This document shows positions 23,143-33,292 of a DNA stretch of 64,000 bases, piece after piece (within the stretch, counting starts at the first letter, position 1; each line of letters begins with the position of its first letter). The stretch covers positions 9,397,744-9,461,743 of the forward strand of contig CM040443.1 in the NCBI GenBank assembly GCA_022749755.1, read 5' to 3'. Source of the DNA: Azadirachta indica (taxonomy: Eukaryota; Streptophyta; Magnoliopsida; Sapindales; Meliaceae). The translations under genes were made by a program, and so were the position numbers. Below the pieces are notes generated by a model, which worked only from the letters and a program-made list of their open reading frames with translations, ran no database searches and had not been told where the DNA came from.

Positions 23143-26100
23143 TTACTCTTCCGTGCCGTTTTGCAGTAGAGGGAGCTTTTCACCGCACGATTCTGAACTC
23201 CTTACCCCACTGTCATGGATGGTATTTTGTTCTTTGGCCTTTCCCCACATCACAGCATAAAATCCAGTTATGATTATAACTGCTCCAACCAAACTGCAAA
23301 ATGTTTTACAATTTAAGTCTGAGGAATGAGATAGAAAGCACTAAAAAATGTGACCATTTGATTACTTGAGCTAAATCATTCATGAATTAATAGTCTTTTT
23401 GCAGTTATACTTCCTACTTGCAAGTCTGTGGTAAATAAATGCAGATTGTAAACTTTTTAACTCACAAATTTCAGTGTGCGAAGGAAAGAAAAACTGGAAA
23501 TAAAGTTGATCAACTATACCTTCCAAGAAAAAGTTCTTCTCTTAAAAAGATAACACCCATGAGGATAGAGAAGACAATGCTCTGGGGCTTGAACATTGAA
23601 ACATATAGAGGTCCAATTCTCATCAGGCACCACAATAACAAGCTGGTTTGAAAACAATCTTTGATAACTGACTGCATGTCGAAAAATAAAGATTATGGAT
23701 GGTATTTTGTTCTTTGGCCTTTTGATGTAGACAGGATAGTGGGTAAGATAAAAACACCTTGTCATTTGTCAAACATCGAATCTCGTTCGATTATTTAACG
23801 CAGTGAGTTAGATAAACATTCTAATGGACGGGATTAGATTATCGTTCTAACCTTAACAACTCGAAATACGAATATTAAAATAAAAATCCCATTAGAAATA
23901 AAATCAAAGGGGAATATTTTATTAAATAAAAGGATTGTTGCAAAATAATAACATAAGCTCTCTATATATAGTAGACAAAACCTAGTATTACAAGTCAATT
24001 CAAATAAGGAAAAGAACTCCTACTTAAATAAGAAAATTAAGAATTAAACAATAAATTAAATTGGTAAGAATAAAAGACTTCCTAAACTAATTTAATTCTA
24101 AAATTGTCCTACATCACCTTTATCCATATCACAGCATAAAATCCAGTTATGATTATAACTGCTCCAAACAAACTGCAAAATGTTTTATAATTTAAGTTTC
24201 AGGAATGAGATTAATGTAGGACGAAGCCTTTTATTTCTTTTATTTAATAAGTTATTTTTAATTTTTTAGTTTCCTTATTTTGGTAGGAGTTTATCTTGGC
24301 AAGAGGTTTTTTTTTTTTTCTTTGTTAGAGTTGACTTAAGTTTCCTCTGTTATAAATAGGAAGCTTACAATATTATTTAGTCACTTTTCATTATATAAAA
24401 TTTCATTCAGAAACTTTGGTTTCATTTATCTTCGCATTTCTGCTTCGTCAATTAGCATTAAACTAGGAGTTTTAATGGTGCGCAATAGCAATAAGGAAGC
24501 AACCATCCTATTGACGATGTTCAGAGGATGTAGACACTAATGGTGGAGGCTATTTGTGCAATAGTTGTGGAAGTCAGGAGTGTAATTGCTAGGGAATTCA
24601 CTTAAACTCTTCAAAAAGAATTGGCAGATTTTGATCGAAGGTTGGAGAAGTTGGAATTAGGCGTCAACAAGATGGTTGAAGATAAGCGTAAAAGGATAAA
24701 CGGGATCTCACTCCATGATCCAACGCCATTGCCACAACCACTTGGCATTACTAACGACCGAACTCAGAGATATAAGCATTCAGATGATGATATAATTGAT
24801 CGATGTTCTGTTAGGACACGTGGAAGTGGGAATTATGGTGATTATAAGGTAAACCTAAATCTTTCTATGTTTAAAGAGAGTTTGCACGTATAAGACTTCT
24901 TTGATTAGTTGGCAGATGTAAAGAATTCTTTTAATTATATGGATATTTCTGATGAGAAGAAAGTAAAATTGGTAGCCATGAAGTTTAAAGGGGGTGTATT
25001 TGCTTGGTGGTAACAAGTTGAGAATAAACGATGGCGTGAAGGAAAAGACATAACTAGGTTTTGGGAGTGCATGAAATAGAAGATGAAGGCTTAATATTTA
25101 CCTTCTAATGATGAGCAGAATTTATTCAAGCAGTTAAATAATTACTAATAGGGAAATCGTTCAATTGACGAGTATGCTGAAAAATTTCATAGGTTTTATT
25201 CTAAGAATAACCTGAAGAAGTCAAAATCACAATTGGTTGCTAGCTTTACTGGGGGGGTGCGAACTGACATACAAGATTAGCTTAATTGCAAACTGTGAGT
25301 AAGGTAAGGAAGCTGAAGAGGCAACTAAAGTGGATTGTTATTAAACTGCAAACTGTAACACAATAATTTTTGACTTCACCAAACCCGGTACCACAAAATA
25401 AGGGTGTAGCATCAAATATAAGTGGAGGAGAAATCAGGCAAAAAGGTAATTTTGTTAACCCGCGAACTACTTAGTAACAAACTAGTAACTCGTATGCGAA
25501 GATAATGCCAAATAAATGTTATAGATTAATAGCCTGAACATAGATCCAATGAATGTCCAAAATAGGGGATAAATAAAGGTGTGATGTATTATATGGAGGC
25601 TGCAGTAGAAGATGAAGAAGGCGAATATGAAGACGGAAAGAGGTTGATGTGGTTGATGGTGATGAAGGAGAAGCCCTTTCTTATATTGTGTAAAAATTGT
25701 TATTGGCACCTAAAATGGAAGAGGAGATGCAACGAAATAAGATTTTTCGTACGAAGGAAATAATTAAAAATAAAGTGTACAAGGTGATAATCGACAGTGG
25801 TAGTAGCAAAAATATAGTCTCTAAGGCATTAGTAAATGCTTTTGATTTGCCCACAGAAAAACATCCGTCACCCTATAAAATTGGTTGGATCAAAAAGAGA
25901 ACTGGAACACGTGTAACTAAAGTATATAAGCTTCCTTTTTCAATTGAAAAGTTTTATAAAAAGTGATGTGTTGTGTGATGTTGTGGATATGGATGCATGT
26001 TATGTATTGCTGGAAAGGTCATGGCACCATAATGTTGATGCGATGCATGGAGGATGATGAAACATTTCTGAGTTTTGGTGGAATAGGAAGAAAATAATAT

Positions 26101-29100
26101 TGGTGCCAATGAGAATGAGTGAAACTAAGGAGAGGCAGAAAGTTCTTGCAGTAGAGGGGACAAACTTTTTAACTGTAATAGAAGGACATATGATGGAAGA
26201 TTGTGAGGGTCGTATGATAGTAGTAAAGGATAAGGAATTGAAACCGATAGTAAAGGTTCCAGAGGTCATACAACCATTACTGTCTGAATTTTCTAACATA
26301 ATTCTAGATGAGATGCCAGACGGGTTACCACCTATGTGGGATATACAACATAGCATTGATTTTGTACCTGAAGCTAGTTATTCTAATTTGCCAAATTATA
26401 GAATGAATCTTAAGGATCTTGAGATTTTATAGAAACAGGTGGATGAACTACTTAAGAAGGGGTTTATTCGGGAGAGTAAAAGCCTTTGTGCAGTTCTTGC
26501 GCTTCTAATCTCTAAGAAGGATGGTAGTTAGCAGATGTGTGTAGATAGCAGAACAATTAACAAAATAACCATTAGGTAGCAGTTTTTGATTCAACGGTTA
26601 CATGATATGCTAGACTAGCTTAAGGAAGTAAATGTATTTTCCAAACTTATCTTGCATAACGGTTATCATCAAATTCGCATTAAACCTTCAAATGAGTGGA
26701 AAATAACATTTAAGGCTAAAGAGGGATTGTATGAATGGATGGTAATATCTTTCGGTTTGTCAAATGCACCAAACACTTTCATGCAACTTATAAATCAGGT
26801 ATTAAAATCTTTCGCTTTCAAGTTTGTTGTGGTATATTTTGATAACATCCTAATTTATAGTAATAATAAAGCGAGTCATTTAGTGCATTTGAGGGAGGTT
26901 GTTCAAAGCACTTAGGGAGAATATGTTGTTTGTCAACTTGAAGAAGTTTAATTTTATACAGCGAAATTTGGTATTTTTGGGATTTGTAGTTGGGACTAAC
27001 GGCATTACAGTTGATAAGTCTAAAGTTAAGGTAATTCGATATTGACCTACACCAAAGACTGACGGGAAAGTGAGGAGTTTTCATAGATTAACGACATTTT
27101 CAGTTCATTCATAATTTTAACACCATTGCAGCACTTATTACTGAGTGTATGAAGAAAAGAAAATTTAATTAGGGTGATGAGATAAATAAGAGTTTTAACA
27201 TCTCGAAAGAAAAACTCAGTATGGCTCTTATATTGGCACTAACTAACTTTGATAAGGCATTTAAGGTGGAGTGTAATGCTTTAGGAATAGGTATTGATAT
27301 TGTTCTCAATCAAAAGGGTAGACCTATAGAGTATTTTAATGAAAAGTTGTGAGATACTAAATAGAAATGGTTTACGTATGACCAAGAATTTTAGTGTTCA
27401 GGGCACTGATGCATTGAGAGCATTACTTGATTTACAGGAAGTTTATGCTTTATAGTGATCACCAGGCATTAAAGTATATCAATAGTCAGCATCATTTGAA
27501 TAAAGTACATGTTAGGTAGGTATCATTTATGCAGAAATTTATGTTTGTATTGAAGTATTAGTCTAGACAACAAAATAAGGTAACTGATCTTTGAGTAGGT
27601 GAGCTACTTTACTGGTAACCCTAAGTAATGAAATAATTAGGTTTAGGTAGTAAAGAATAGTATACAACTGATGAAGATTTTCACACCATTTGGGATCAAT
27701 GTAACCATAATCAACGAGCAGTAGATTTTCTTATTAATGGCAGTTATCTATTTAAAGCCAACAAGTTATGCATTGCTCGTTGTTTATTGTAGGAGTGGTT
27801 AAGACGGAAATTACATTGTGGCGGTTTGGCTGGTCATGCGGGGTGAGACAAGATAGTTGCTTTGGTAGAAGAAATGTATTATTGGTCGTAACTTAAACAA
27901 GATGTAGGAAGAATTGTGCAGAAGTGCCATGTGTGCCAAGTTGCTAAAGGACAGGTTTAGAACACTGGATTATATATGCTATTAACCGTGCCTGAAAATA
28001 TTTGGAAGGATGTGTCGATAAGTTTTATGCTACGATTACTGCGTACCCAATGAGGTAATGATTCTATCCTTGTTGTTGTGAATCATTTTTCAAAGATAGT
28101 ATATTTTATTGTTTGTAAGAAAATTGGTGATGCAACTCATATGGCGGGATTATACTTTAAAGAAGTGGTTTGTCTACATGACATTTTTAAATCCATTACT
28201 TTAAATAGGGATGTCAAATTTCTTAGTCATTTTTAACGTATTTTATAGGAAAAATTTGATGTGAAATTGCAGTACAATAGTGCTTTTCACCCTCAAACTG
28301 ATGGATAAACAGAGGTGGTTAATTTCACATTAGGAAACATATTGCGTTGTATTTATAGAGGGAAGCCTAAGCAATGGGATGCAGTGTTGCCTCAGGTAGA
28401 ATTTGTTTATAATAGTATGATGAATCGTTCGATTGGCAAAACTCCATTTGATGTAGTTTATTTGCAACCTCGTTATGTATTGGACTTGGTGACTTTACCA
28501 GCTTTGTCAAGGATTAGTAAGGCGACAGAAAACGTGGCAGAGAAGATACAGAAAATATAGGAGAAGATTTGTGCTAGCTTGGAAGCTACCAAAGAGTAAT
28601 ACAAACAAAACGCAGATCAACATCAGCGATAAAAGGTGTTCTAAGAAGAAGATCTTGTCATGCTTTATTAGCGCAAAAATTAGTTTCTTGGGATTCGTAG
28701 CAAACTATAGAATAGAAAATATAGTCCATTTCCTATTGCCAGAAGATTAATAATAATGCTTATGTGCTACAATTGCTGGATGATTAAAATATTTCAAACA
28801 CTTTTGATGTAGCAAACTTGTACGAATATTATGAAGATGATGTATAATCTCTAGAGAACTTAAGGACAAGTTCGTTTCCAAGTGGCGGGAACTGATGTAG
28901 GACGAAACCTTTTATTTTCTTTTATTTAATATGTTATTTTTAATTTTTTAGCTTCCTTATTTTGGTAGGAGTTTTTTTTTTTCTTTGTTAGAATTGACTT
29001 AAATTTCCTTTATTATAAATAAAAAGCTTGTAGTATTGTTTAGTCACCTTTCATTTAATAAAATTTTATTAAGAAACTTTTGAAAGTTTGGTTTCATTTC

Positions 29101-30957
29101 ATTTATTTTATTTATTTTCGCGTTTTCACTTCATTAGAATAGAAAGCCCTAAAAATTGTGATCATTTGATTATAACTTCAGCTAAATCATTCATTGATAG
29201 TTTTTGCAGTTATACCACCTACTTGCAAGTCTATGGTAAATAAATGCAGATTGTAAACTTTTTAATTCACAAATTTCAGTCTGTGAGGGAAAGAAAAACT
29301 GGAAATAAAGTTGTTCAACTATACCTTCCAAGAAAAAGTTGTTCTCCTAAAATGATAACACCCGTGAGGATAGAGAAGAGAATGCTCAGGGGCTTGAACA
29401 TTGAAACATACACGGGTCCAATTCTCATCAGGCACCACAATAACAAGCTAGTTTGAAAACCATCCCTGATAACTGACTGCATGTCGAAAAATAAAGATTA
29501 TGTATTAATTATGAAAAATCTCTAAACATCTTGAGAAACTAGTTGCTTAACTTTTCTTGGGGTGTAGGTTTTGCAGCATCAACCTACCATATACTGATGT
29601 TACGTAAAATTTGTTGCTACGAAGTAGTGGTCATGTTTAGAGGGAAAAACATACTAAGCCTTGCGAGTATTAAGTAAATGATGACCCCCTGTCTCAAATT
29701 CTATAGCTTTTGGAATCAAATTAGAAGAATTGACATATGCTTACTGAGTATGCAATAGCGAACAGCCCAATATCAAGTCTCAGCTTCCAAGCACTTGGAT
29801 CTGTAACTATAATCAGGGTAAATATTGTAGATAGAATGGTACCAAACAAGCTTTGGAAAAACAGTGTGATAGACAGTGCCGGGAACTCTTTGAGGACTAA
29901 TGCCTGCACAAATTCCAAATTATAGAAAGTCATCATTTGTTGTTAATTACTCTTTCAGCATTCTAGAAGTGCAAAGGGCAAACCTGTAATATGTACCAAG
30001 CTGAAAGCAAAAACGCTTCAATTGCAAGGAAAAATCCTCCTAGAATCCAGTTTGATTGTGGGGAAAGAAGTTGTTCGTCAAGTGAGGTAGTGTCTGTGGC
30101 TGTGAGTCTCCTGATAATGGTTGGGCCCTTATAGAATGTGACAACAACAAATGCCCCAGCTATGGAAACTAAGGTTCCCAATGACTTAGCTTGGCTACTT
30201 TTGCTTCTCCAATTCAATTTTTCCATCCTTTAACATTTTGTTAATTAAAAATCAAGATCTAATCTTTAGAGACAACAGATGTTGCCATATTAATAATGGG
30301 TTTCTCTTAACAATTAGGCACTTATATATAGACACTCTCAATTAGAAAGAGGGAAGAACCTGAAACTGACGGCAAGTATGAAGGTAAAGGCTGGAACTAG
30401 GTTGATCATTGCTGTGTTCAGCGTAGGTGAGCTGTATTGTAAACCAATATATGAAAAGATATCGGATGAACATCTGCTTGAGAGAGGAAAAAAAAAAAAA
30501 AAAAGAATCAACAGTTATGTCTCCCTATTACTTTGCTCAAAATAATAAAAGAAGAAACAGAGGAAGTGAGTTCAATCTCAGAATGAAATATTAGATACAA
30601 GTTACAAACCCACACGCCGAAAGCAAGAACATTTTGCAGAGAATCGAGATGGTCATTCGTGGACGTCCTAACCTGCCAAAAATCGTAAGACAGAGAACAA
30701 GAACTAAGAGTAATTTAACTAATGAGTTTTGGCTGCAACCAAGAATAGGGAAAAAGAAGATATACAAACCTGTGAACAATGAGGGAAGAAAAAAGAAAAA
30801 TGAGACAGCTAAGGGCATTAGAGTAGACAACAATCACATATTTGTTGATCCCTTTAGACATTGCTTCTTTGATTACAACCATATTGCTAACCTGAACCAA
30901 AATTACCATCACCATTCCTGCAAAAGGTAATACAGCTCTCATACTGTCTATCCCCAT
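23143..30957 (-). CDS. G5: WAT1-related transporter with duplicated exon 6, readable 356-aa frame
   Basis: Exons: 30770..30957, 30610..30672, 30360..30473, 29984..30227, 29745..29903, exon 6 either 29325..29476 (copy B) or 23520..23671 (copy A), and 23143..23293, all on the minus strand. With either exon 6 the lengths (188, 63, 114, 244, 159, 152, 151) sum to 357 codons ending in TAA, with GT-AG borders throughout. Blocks: [85 protein letters not shown] and [14 protein letters not shown], with the [10 protein letters not shown] tail. Intron 6 from copy B to the last exon is 6 kb and holds a damaged second exon 7, a solo LTR and a gypsy element. Whether the long intron is spliced is unknown, so it could be a functional gene with alternative exons or an early pseudogene. 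Confidence 0.72.
23215..23694 (-). repeat. Tandem-duplicated segment, copy A (part of exon 7, intron 6, exon 6)
   Basis: This 480-bp segment recurs as 23695 to about 29500 once the solo LTR and gypsy element are removed (about 477 bp remain). The junction at 23695-23697 shows a 3-bp overlap (ATG) between the intron 5 side and the exon 7 side, as expected for a microhomology-mediated tandem duplication. Confidence 0.85.
23520..23671 (-). other. G5 exon 6, copy A
   Basis: 152 nt, no stop in frame, acceptor ATGCAG and donor AAG|GTATAG. It encodes [20 protein letters not shown] followed by [15 protein letters not shown]. Compared with copy B and other paralogues it has Q for the conserved L after KP and R for G in the FLGE-type motif, so it may be under weaker constraint. 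Confidence 0.75.
23718..23722. repeat. Target-site duplication CCTTT, left copy (solo LTR)
   Basis: CCTTT precedes the LTR and recurs at 24117-24121; the uninterrupted copy A exon 7 has a single CCTTT at the same place. Confidence 0.85.
23723..24116 (-). mobile_element. Solo LTR (394 bp) inside G5 exon 7 copy B
   Basis: Termini TGATGTAG...CTACATCA, flanked by CCTTT on both sides, with no internal retroelement coding sequence. Read on the minus strand it starts TGATGTAGGAC and has AGTAGGAGTTCTTTT and GAATTGACTT, like the nearby gypsy LTRs (TGATGTAGGACG, GGTAGGAGTTTTT, GAATTGACTT), plus a CTATATATAG TATA box. It is therefore a related but distinct LTR family, left after recombination between two LTRs. 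Confidence 0.8.
24117..24121. repeat. Target-site duplication CCTTT, right copy (solo LTR)
   Basis: Exact repeat of 23718-23722. Confidence 0.85.
24212..24450 (+). repeat. Gypsy 5' LTR (about 239 bp)
   Basis: Starts TAATGTAGGACGAAGCC (TG of the other copy mutated to TA) and ends GCTTCGTCA; a TTATAAATAGG TATA-like box lies near 24350. Confidence 0.88.
24621..25330 (+). pseudogene. Gypsy gag region, degenerate
   Basis: An open piece at 24621-24893 (coiled-coil-like [20 protein letters not shown]) is followed by interrupted sequence. That sequence still shows the retrotransposon gag signature around 24990-25080 (stretches equivalent to [15 protein letters not shown] and FWECMK, with a stop between W and Q) and YAEKFHRF near 25170. 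Confidence 0.7.
25690..25966 (+). pseudogene. Gypsy protease region
   Basis: [20 protein letters not shown] contains the retropepsin-like D-S-G active site (about 25790-25800), followed by [10 protein letters not shown] as usual for plant gypsy proteases. Confidence 0.75.
26100..27640 (+). pseudogene. Gypsy reverse transcriptase and RNase H, degenerate
   Basis: Recognisable blocks: [29 protein letters not shown], the [13 protein letters not shown] stretch (after a stop), a [13 protein letters not shown] stretch, [39 protein letters not shown] and [11 protein letters not shown]. The last is the YxDD catalytic box, in which the second aspartate has become asparagine. RNase H-like sequence follows around 27200-27600, interrupted by many stops. 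Confidence 0.85.
27750..28560 (+). pseudogene. Gypsy integrase, degenerate
   Basis: The H2C2 zinc-binding region is visible ([11 protein letters not shown] ... [10 protein letters not shown]), then core blocks around [12 protein letters not shown] and AFHPQTDG with stops between, and an open 3' piece from 28315 ([20 protein letters not shown] and [20 protein letters not shown]). Confidence 0.82.
28893..29136 (+). repeat. Gypsy 3' LTR (about 244 bp)
   Basis: Starts TGATGTAGGACGAAACC after a purine-rich AAGTGGCGGGAA and ends CACTTCATTA. It lacks a stretch of about 16 bases present in the left LTR and has a small insertion near its end. Confidence 0.88.
29325..29476 (-). other. G5 exon 6, copy B
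   Basis: 152 nt, open in frame, acceptor ATGCAG and donor AAG|GTATAG. It encodes [20 protein letters not shown], then [15 protein letters not shown] and ILGEQLFLG. It keeps the conserved residues altered in copy A and lies at normal distance (268 nt) from exon 5. Confidence 0.8.
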
Positions 30958-32233
30958 TCGCACTTCCTCTCTTAATCTCTGATAGGCAAATTCGCTGAGT
31001 GGAATTGAAAACAAGCTTACAGCGATATTGTCTTATTGTTTAATAGCTTGTTATTTCTTCCGAGTCATCATCACATGATGTGAAGTCATAATATATATGT
31101 TCCACTTGCTTTTATGGTTTTTATATTCGCAACTTGCTTTCTTAAATTATTATAGTTGTCATAAAGGGTCTCTGCATATCGATTATAAATAAAAGCATTA
31201 GCAAAAAAACCGTTAGCTAAACAACAAAAAAATTTAAAAAAAAACGCTAAAACAAGTCATTCTTCATTTAATTCTGACTATTGCTGAACAAAACAAGGGA
31301 AGGAAACGTCGGGTCTTTTTCTACCAATTGGAGCCGTTCCTTCACCAACCAATAGGGTTGGTCTACATCCTTCACGATTAGATAGGATTTGAGTTTTTAA
31401 AAATTAAAAATATAAAAAAATTTTTTAAGAAAAAACATTTATCTAAATTTATCTATCCAAAAATAATTTTTGGACTGAATTCTTAAAGTTATTGTAAAAT
31501 TAAAAAAATAATTTTTTTATTTTTACTAAATAGTATTCAAATCAAAGTAAGGTAATTTTTTTTTTAAATTTAAAAGAGGTTTCTAATTTTGACAACTCTT
31601 TTATTAATAATATATATATAATCTCAATTTCAAAATTTTGAAGTATTTTATTGTGTTTTATTTATAATATACAGTCACATTACCTATAAAAAATAAAAAC
31701 ATTTATCATTAATTTTTTTTTTCTATTCTTTATATTCGTCATTTAATTATCTTTTAAAAAAGGTTATTATAAGTTACAAAATATTTTATAATTTTTTAAT
31801 TTATTCATATATTTTAATCATTGATTTTCCATTAGTATTAAGAGTTTTTTAAATCCAAGTAACTTATATAAAATTTTATTAGTAACTAATTTACATGAAA
31901 GATTATATATGCAATCCCTTATAAATGCTTGAAATAATTAATGAATGATTTTCTTTTATTATAAAAACTTGATAAAGAGTTTGACATTCTATTTATTGGG
32001 TTTCGGGTATAATTATTTTATATAATTTTATTGATGTTTTGATATACATAAGATTAGATTTTTATTATTGAATTAATGACAAATTACCTAATCTATTGAC
32101 AATTTATTCAATTAAAAAAGATATATTACAGTTCAAATAATTTTATCTTAATAAAATTAATAAGCAACAAAATTTTTAATATAACATTTTGCATTAAAAT
32201 ATTTAAAATAATAATTCAGAGTAATCAATGGTT

Positions 32234-32297
32234 GATTACTATTAAAATTTTGATATAAATTTATTGATTACTATTAAAATTTTGATATAAATTTATT
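32234..32297. repeat. 32-bp tandem direct repeat, two copies
   Basis: Two adjacent identical units starting GATTACTATTAAAATTTTG, at 32234-32265 and 32266-32297, within the AT-rich block. Confidence 0.85.
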
Positions 32298-32739
32298 GTA
32301 AAAAACCGTATTCAATCAAACAAATAATATTTTTGTTATTCTTAATTATTATATTAAACATGTTTTCTTATTTTCTAAGGTTTAAAAACAGTCTTCAAAT
32401 ATTATATGAGATATATTTTCAAATATTAAAAATATTAAAAATATAATTCAAAATTTTGAATTATAGTCTAATTTTTCAAAACAATTTTTTGGATCATAAA
32501 TCAAATGGACCCGTGTCATCCGCTGGATATCCCTCTTTTGCAATCAGTTTCTCTATAGTAATCACTAATTTAGCTAATTGTCTACCTTTTCCAATTGTCA
32601 TTTCTGATGTATGGCTGTGCTTAATTAAAATAGATTTATCTTTTTGATCAATCTAAACTTCTTCTCAATCTGTACAAATTTCTTTCAAAGTATACGATTT
32701 TCTGAATGTAGACAATGATATCTACATAGATGGATGAAT

Positions 32740-32741
<2 letters not shown>

Positions 32742-32772
<31 letters not shown>
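32742..32772. repeat. (AT)n microsatellite
   Basis: About 15 uninterrupted AT units. Confidence 0.9.
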
Positions 32773-32774
<2 letters not shown>

Positions 32775-33014
32775 TATAACAAAGTACCACATGAGTAGAT
32801 ATATAGGAATCTAAGCATGCATAATCATTCATTATGATCTTCTATATCCTTGCTCTTCCCTAATATTTGAAAATTTCACACTGACGTACCAGCGTGTAAT
32901 GCAAGCAAAGAAATGCAGAATACAAGGAAAGGAACTCTACGCATAAACAAGACATCCTAATGTGTGGATTGTTAAGATGACTTCGTATTATTTGCATATT
33001 TTTTGCTACAGAGG

Positions 33015-33115
33015 AAATTTTTGCAGTATAATAATTCCAAGTATCCAACAACGGAAATCTTGTCCTGTCTTTTCGTCTTTGGTCTTTCCCAACAGTATAG
33101 TATAGAAGCGACATT
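33015..33115 (-). pseudogene. Relic exon 7 (array relic 3)
   Basis: The minus strand reads LLGKTKDEKTGQDFRCWILG followed by IIILQKFPL. It corresponds to WGKAK...LLQ of the last exon, with the shared TACTTGGAATTATTATAC block. It is isolated from any other exon. Confidence 0.55.
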
Positions 33116-33292
33116 TATAGTTTACAGTAAGATTCACTTGCAAATTCTCCTTTGAAAAGATTTTAATCTGGAGCTTTATATTTACAACCTCCTGCAATGA
33201 CTCTCAAGGAAGTGAATATATCAATACATCAATAGTTATGTGTACCAATTATTTTGCACGTCCCAATACAAGTATTCTTCGTAAATTAATCT

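Larger units (their letters stand above)
23695..24175 (-). pseudogene. G5 exon 7, copy B, broken by a solo LTR
   Basis: The minus strand from 24175 has an intact acceptor and encodes [19 protein letters not shown]. It then runs into the inserted LTR, whose first bases supply VM and a TAG. The rest of the exon (complement of ATGGATGGTATTTTGTTC) lies beyond the LTR at 23695-23722. Splicing exon 6B to this exon would give a protein ending about 30 residues early, without the PLLQ tail. Confidence 0.75.
24212..29136 (+). mobile_element. Ty3/gypsy LTR retrotransposon, old and heavily mutated
   Basis: About 4.9 kb with LTRs at both ends and the order gag, protease, RT, RNase H, integrase, which defines gypsy. 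It lies in intron 6 (copy B) of G5, opposite to the gene. The left flank ends GAGAT and the right flank starts GAAT before the same AGAAAGC that follows GAGAT in copy A, so the target duplication is present but eroded. The LTRs differ by indels as well as substitutions, so it is older than the copia copy. Dozens of in-frame stops make it inactive. I could not recognise a standard primer-binding site after the left LTR. Confidence 0.93.
30958..33292. other. Intergenic between G5 and G6, extremely AT-rich
   Basis: 31.4-32.5 kb is almost entirely A and T, with a 32-bp direct repeat and no convincing ORF. An AT microsatellite lies at 32742-32772. A relic exon 7 lies at 33015-33110, and the 3' flank block of G6 near 33165-33200. 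Confidence 0.55.
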
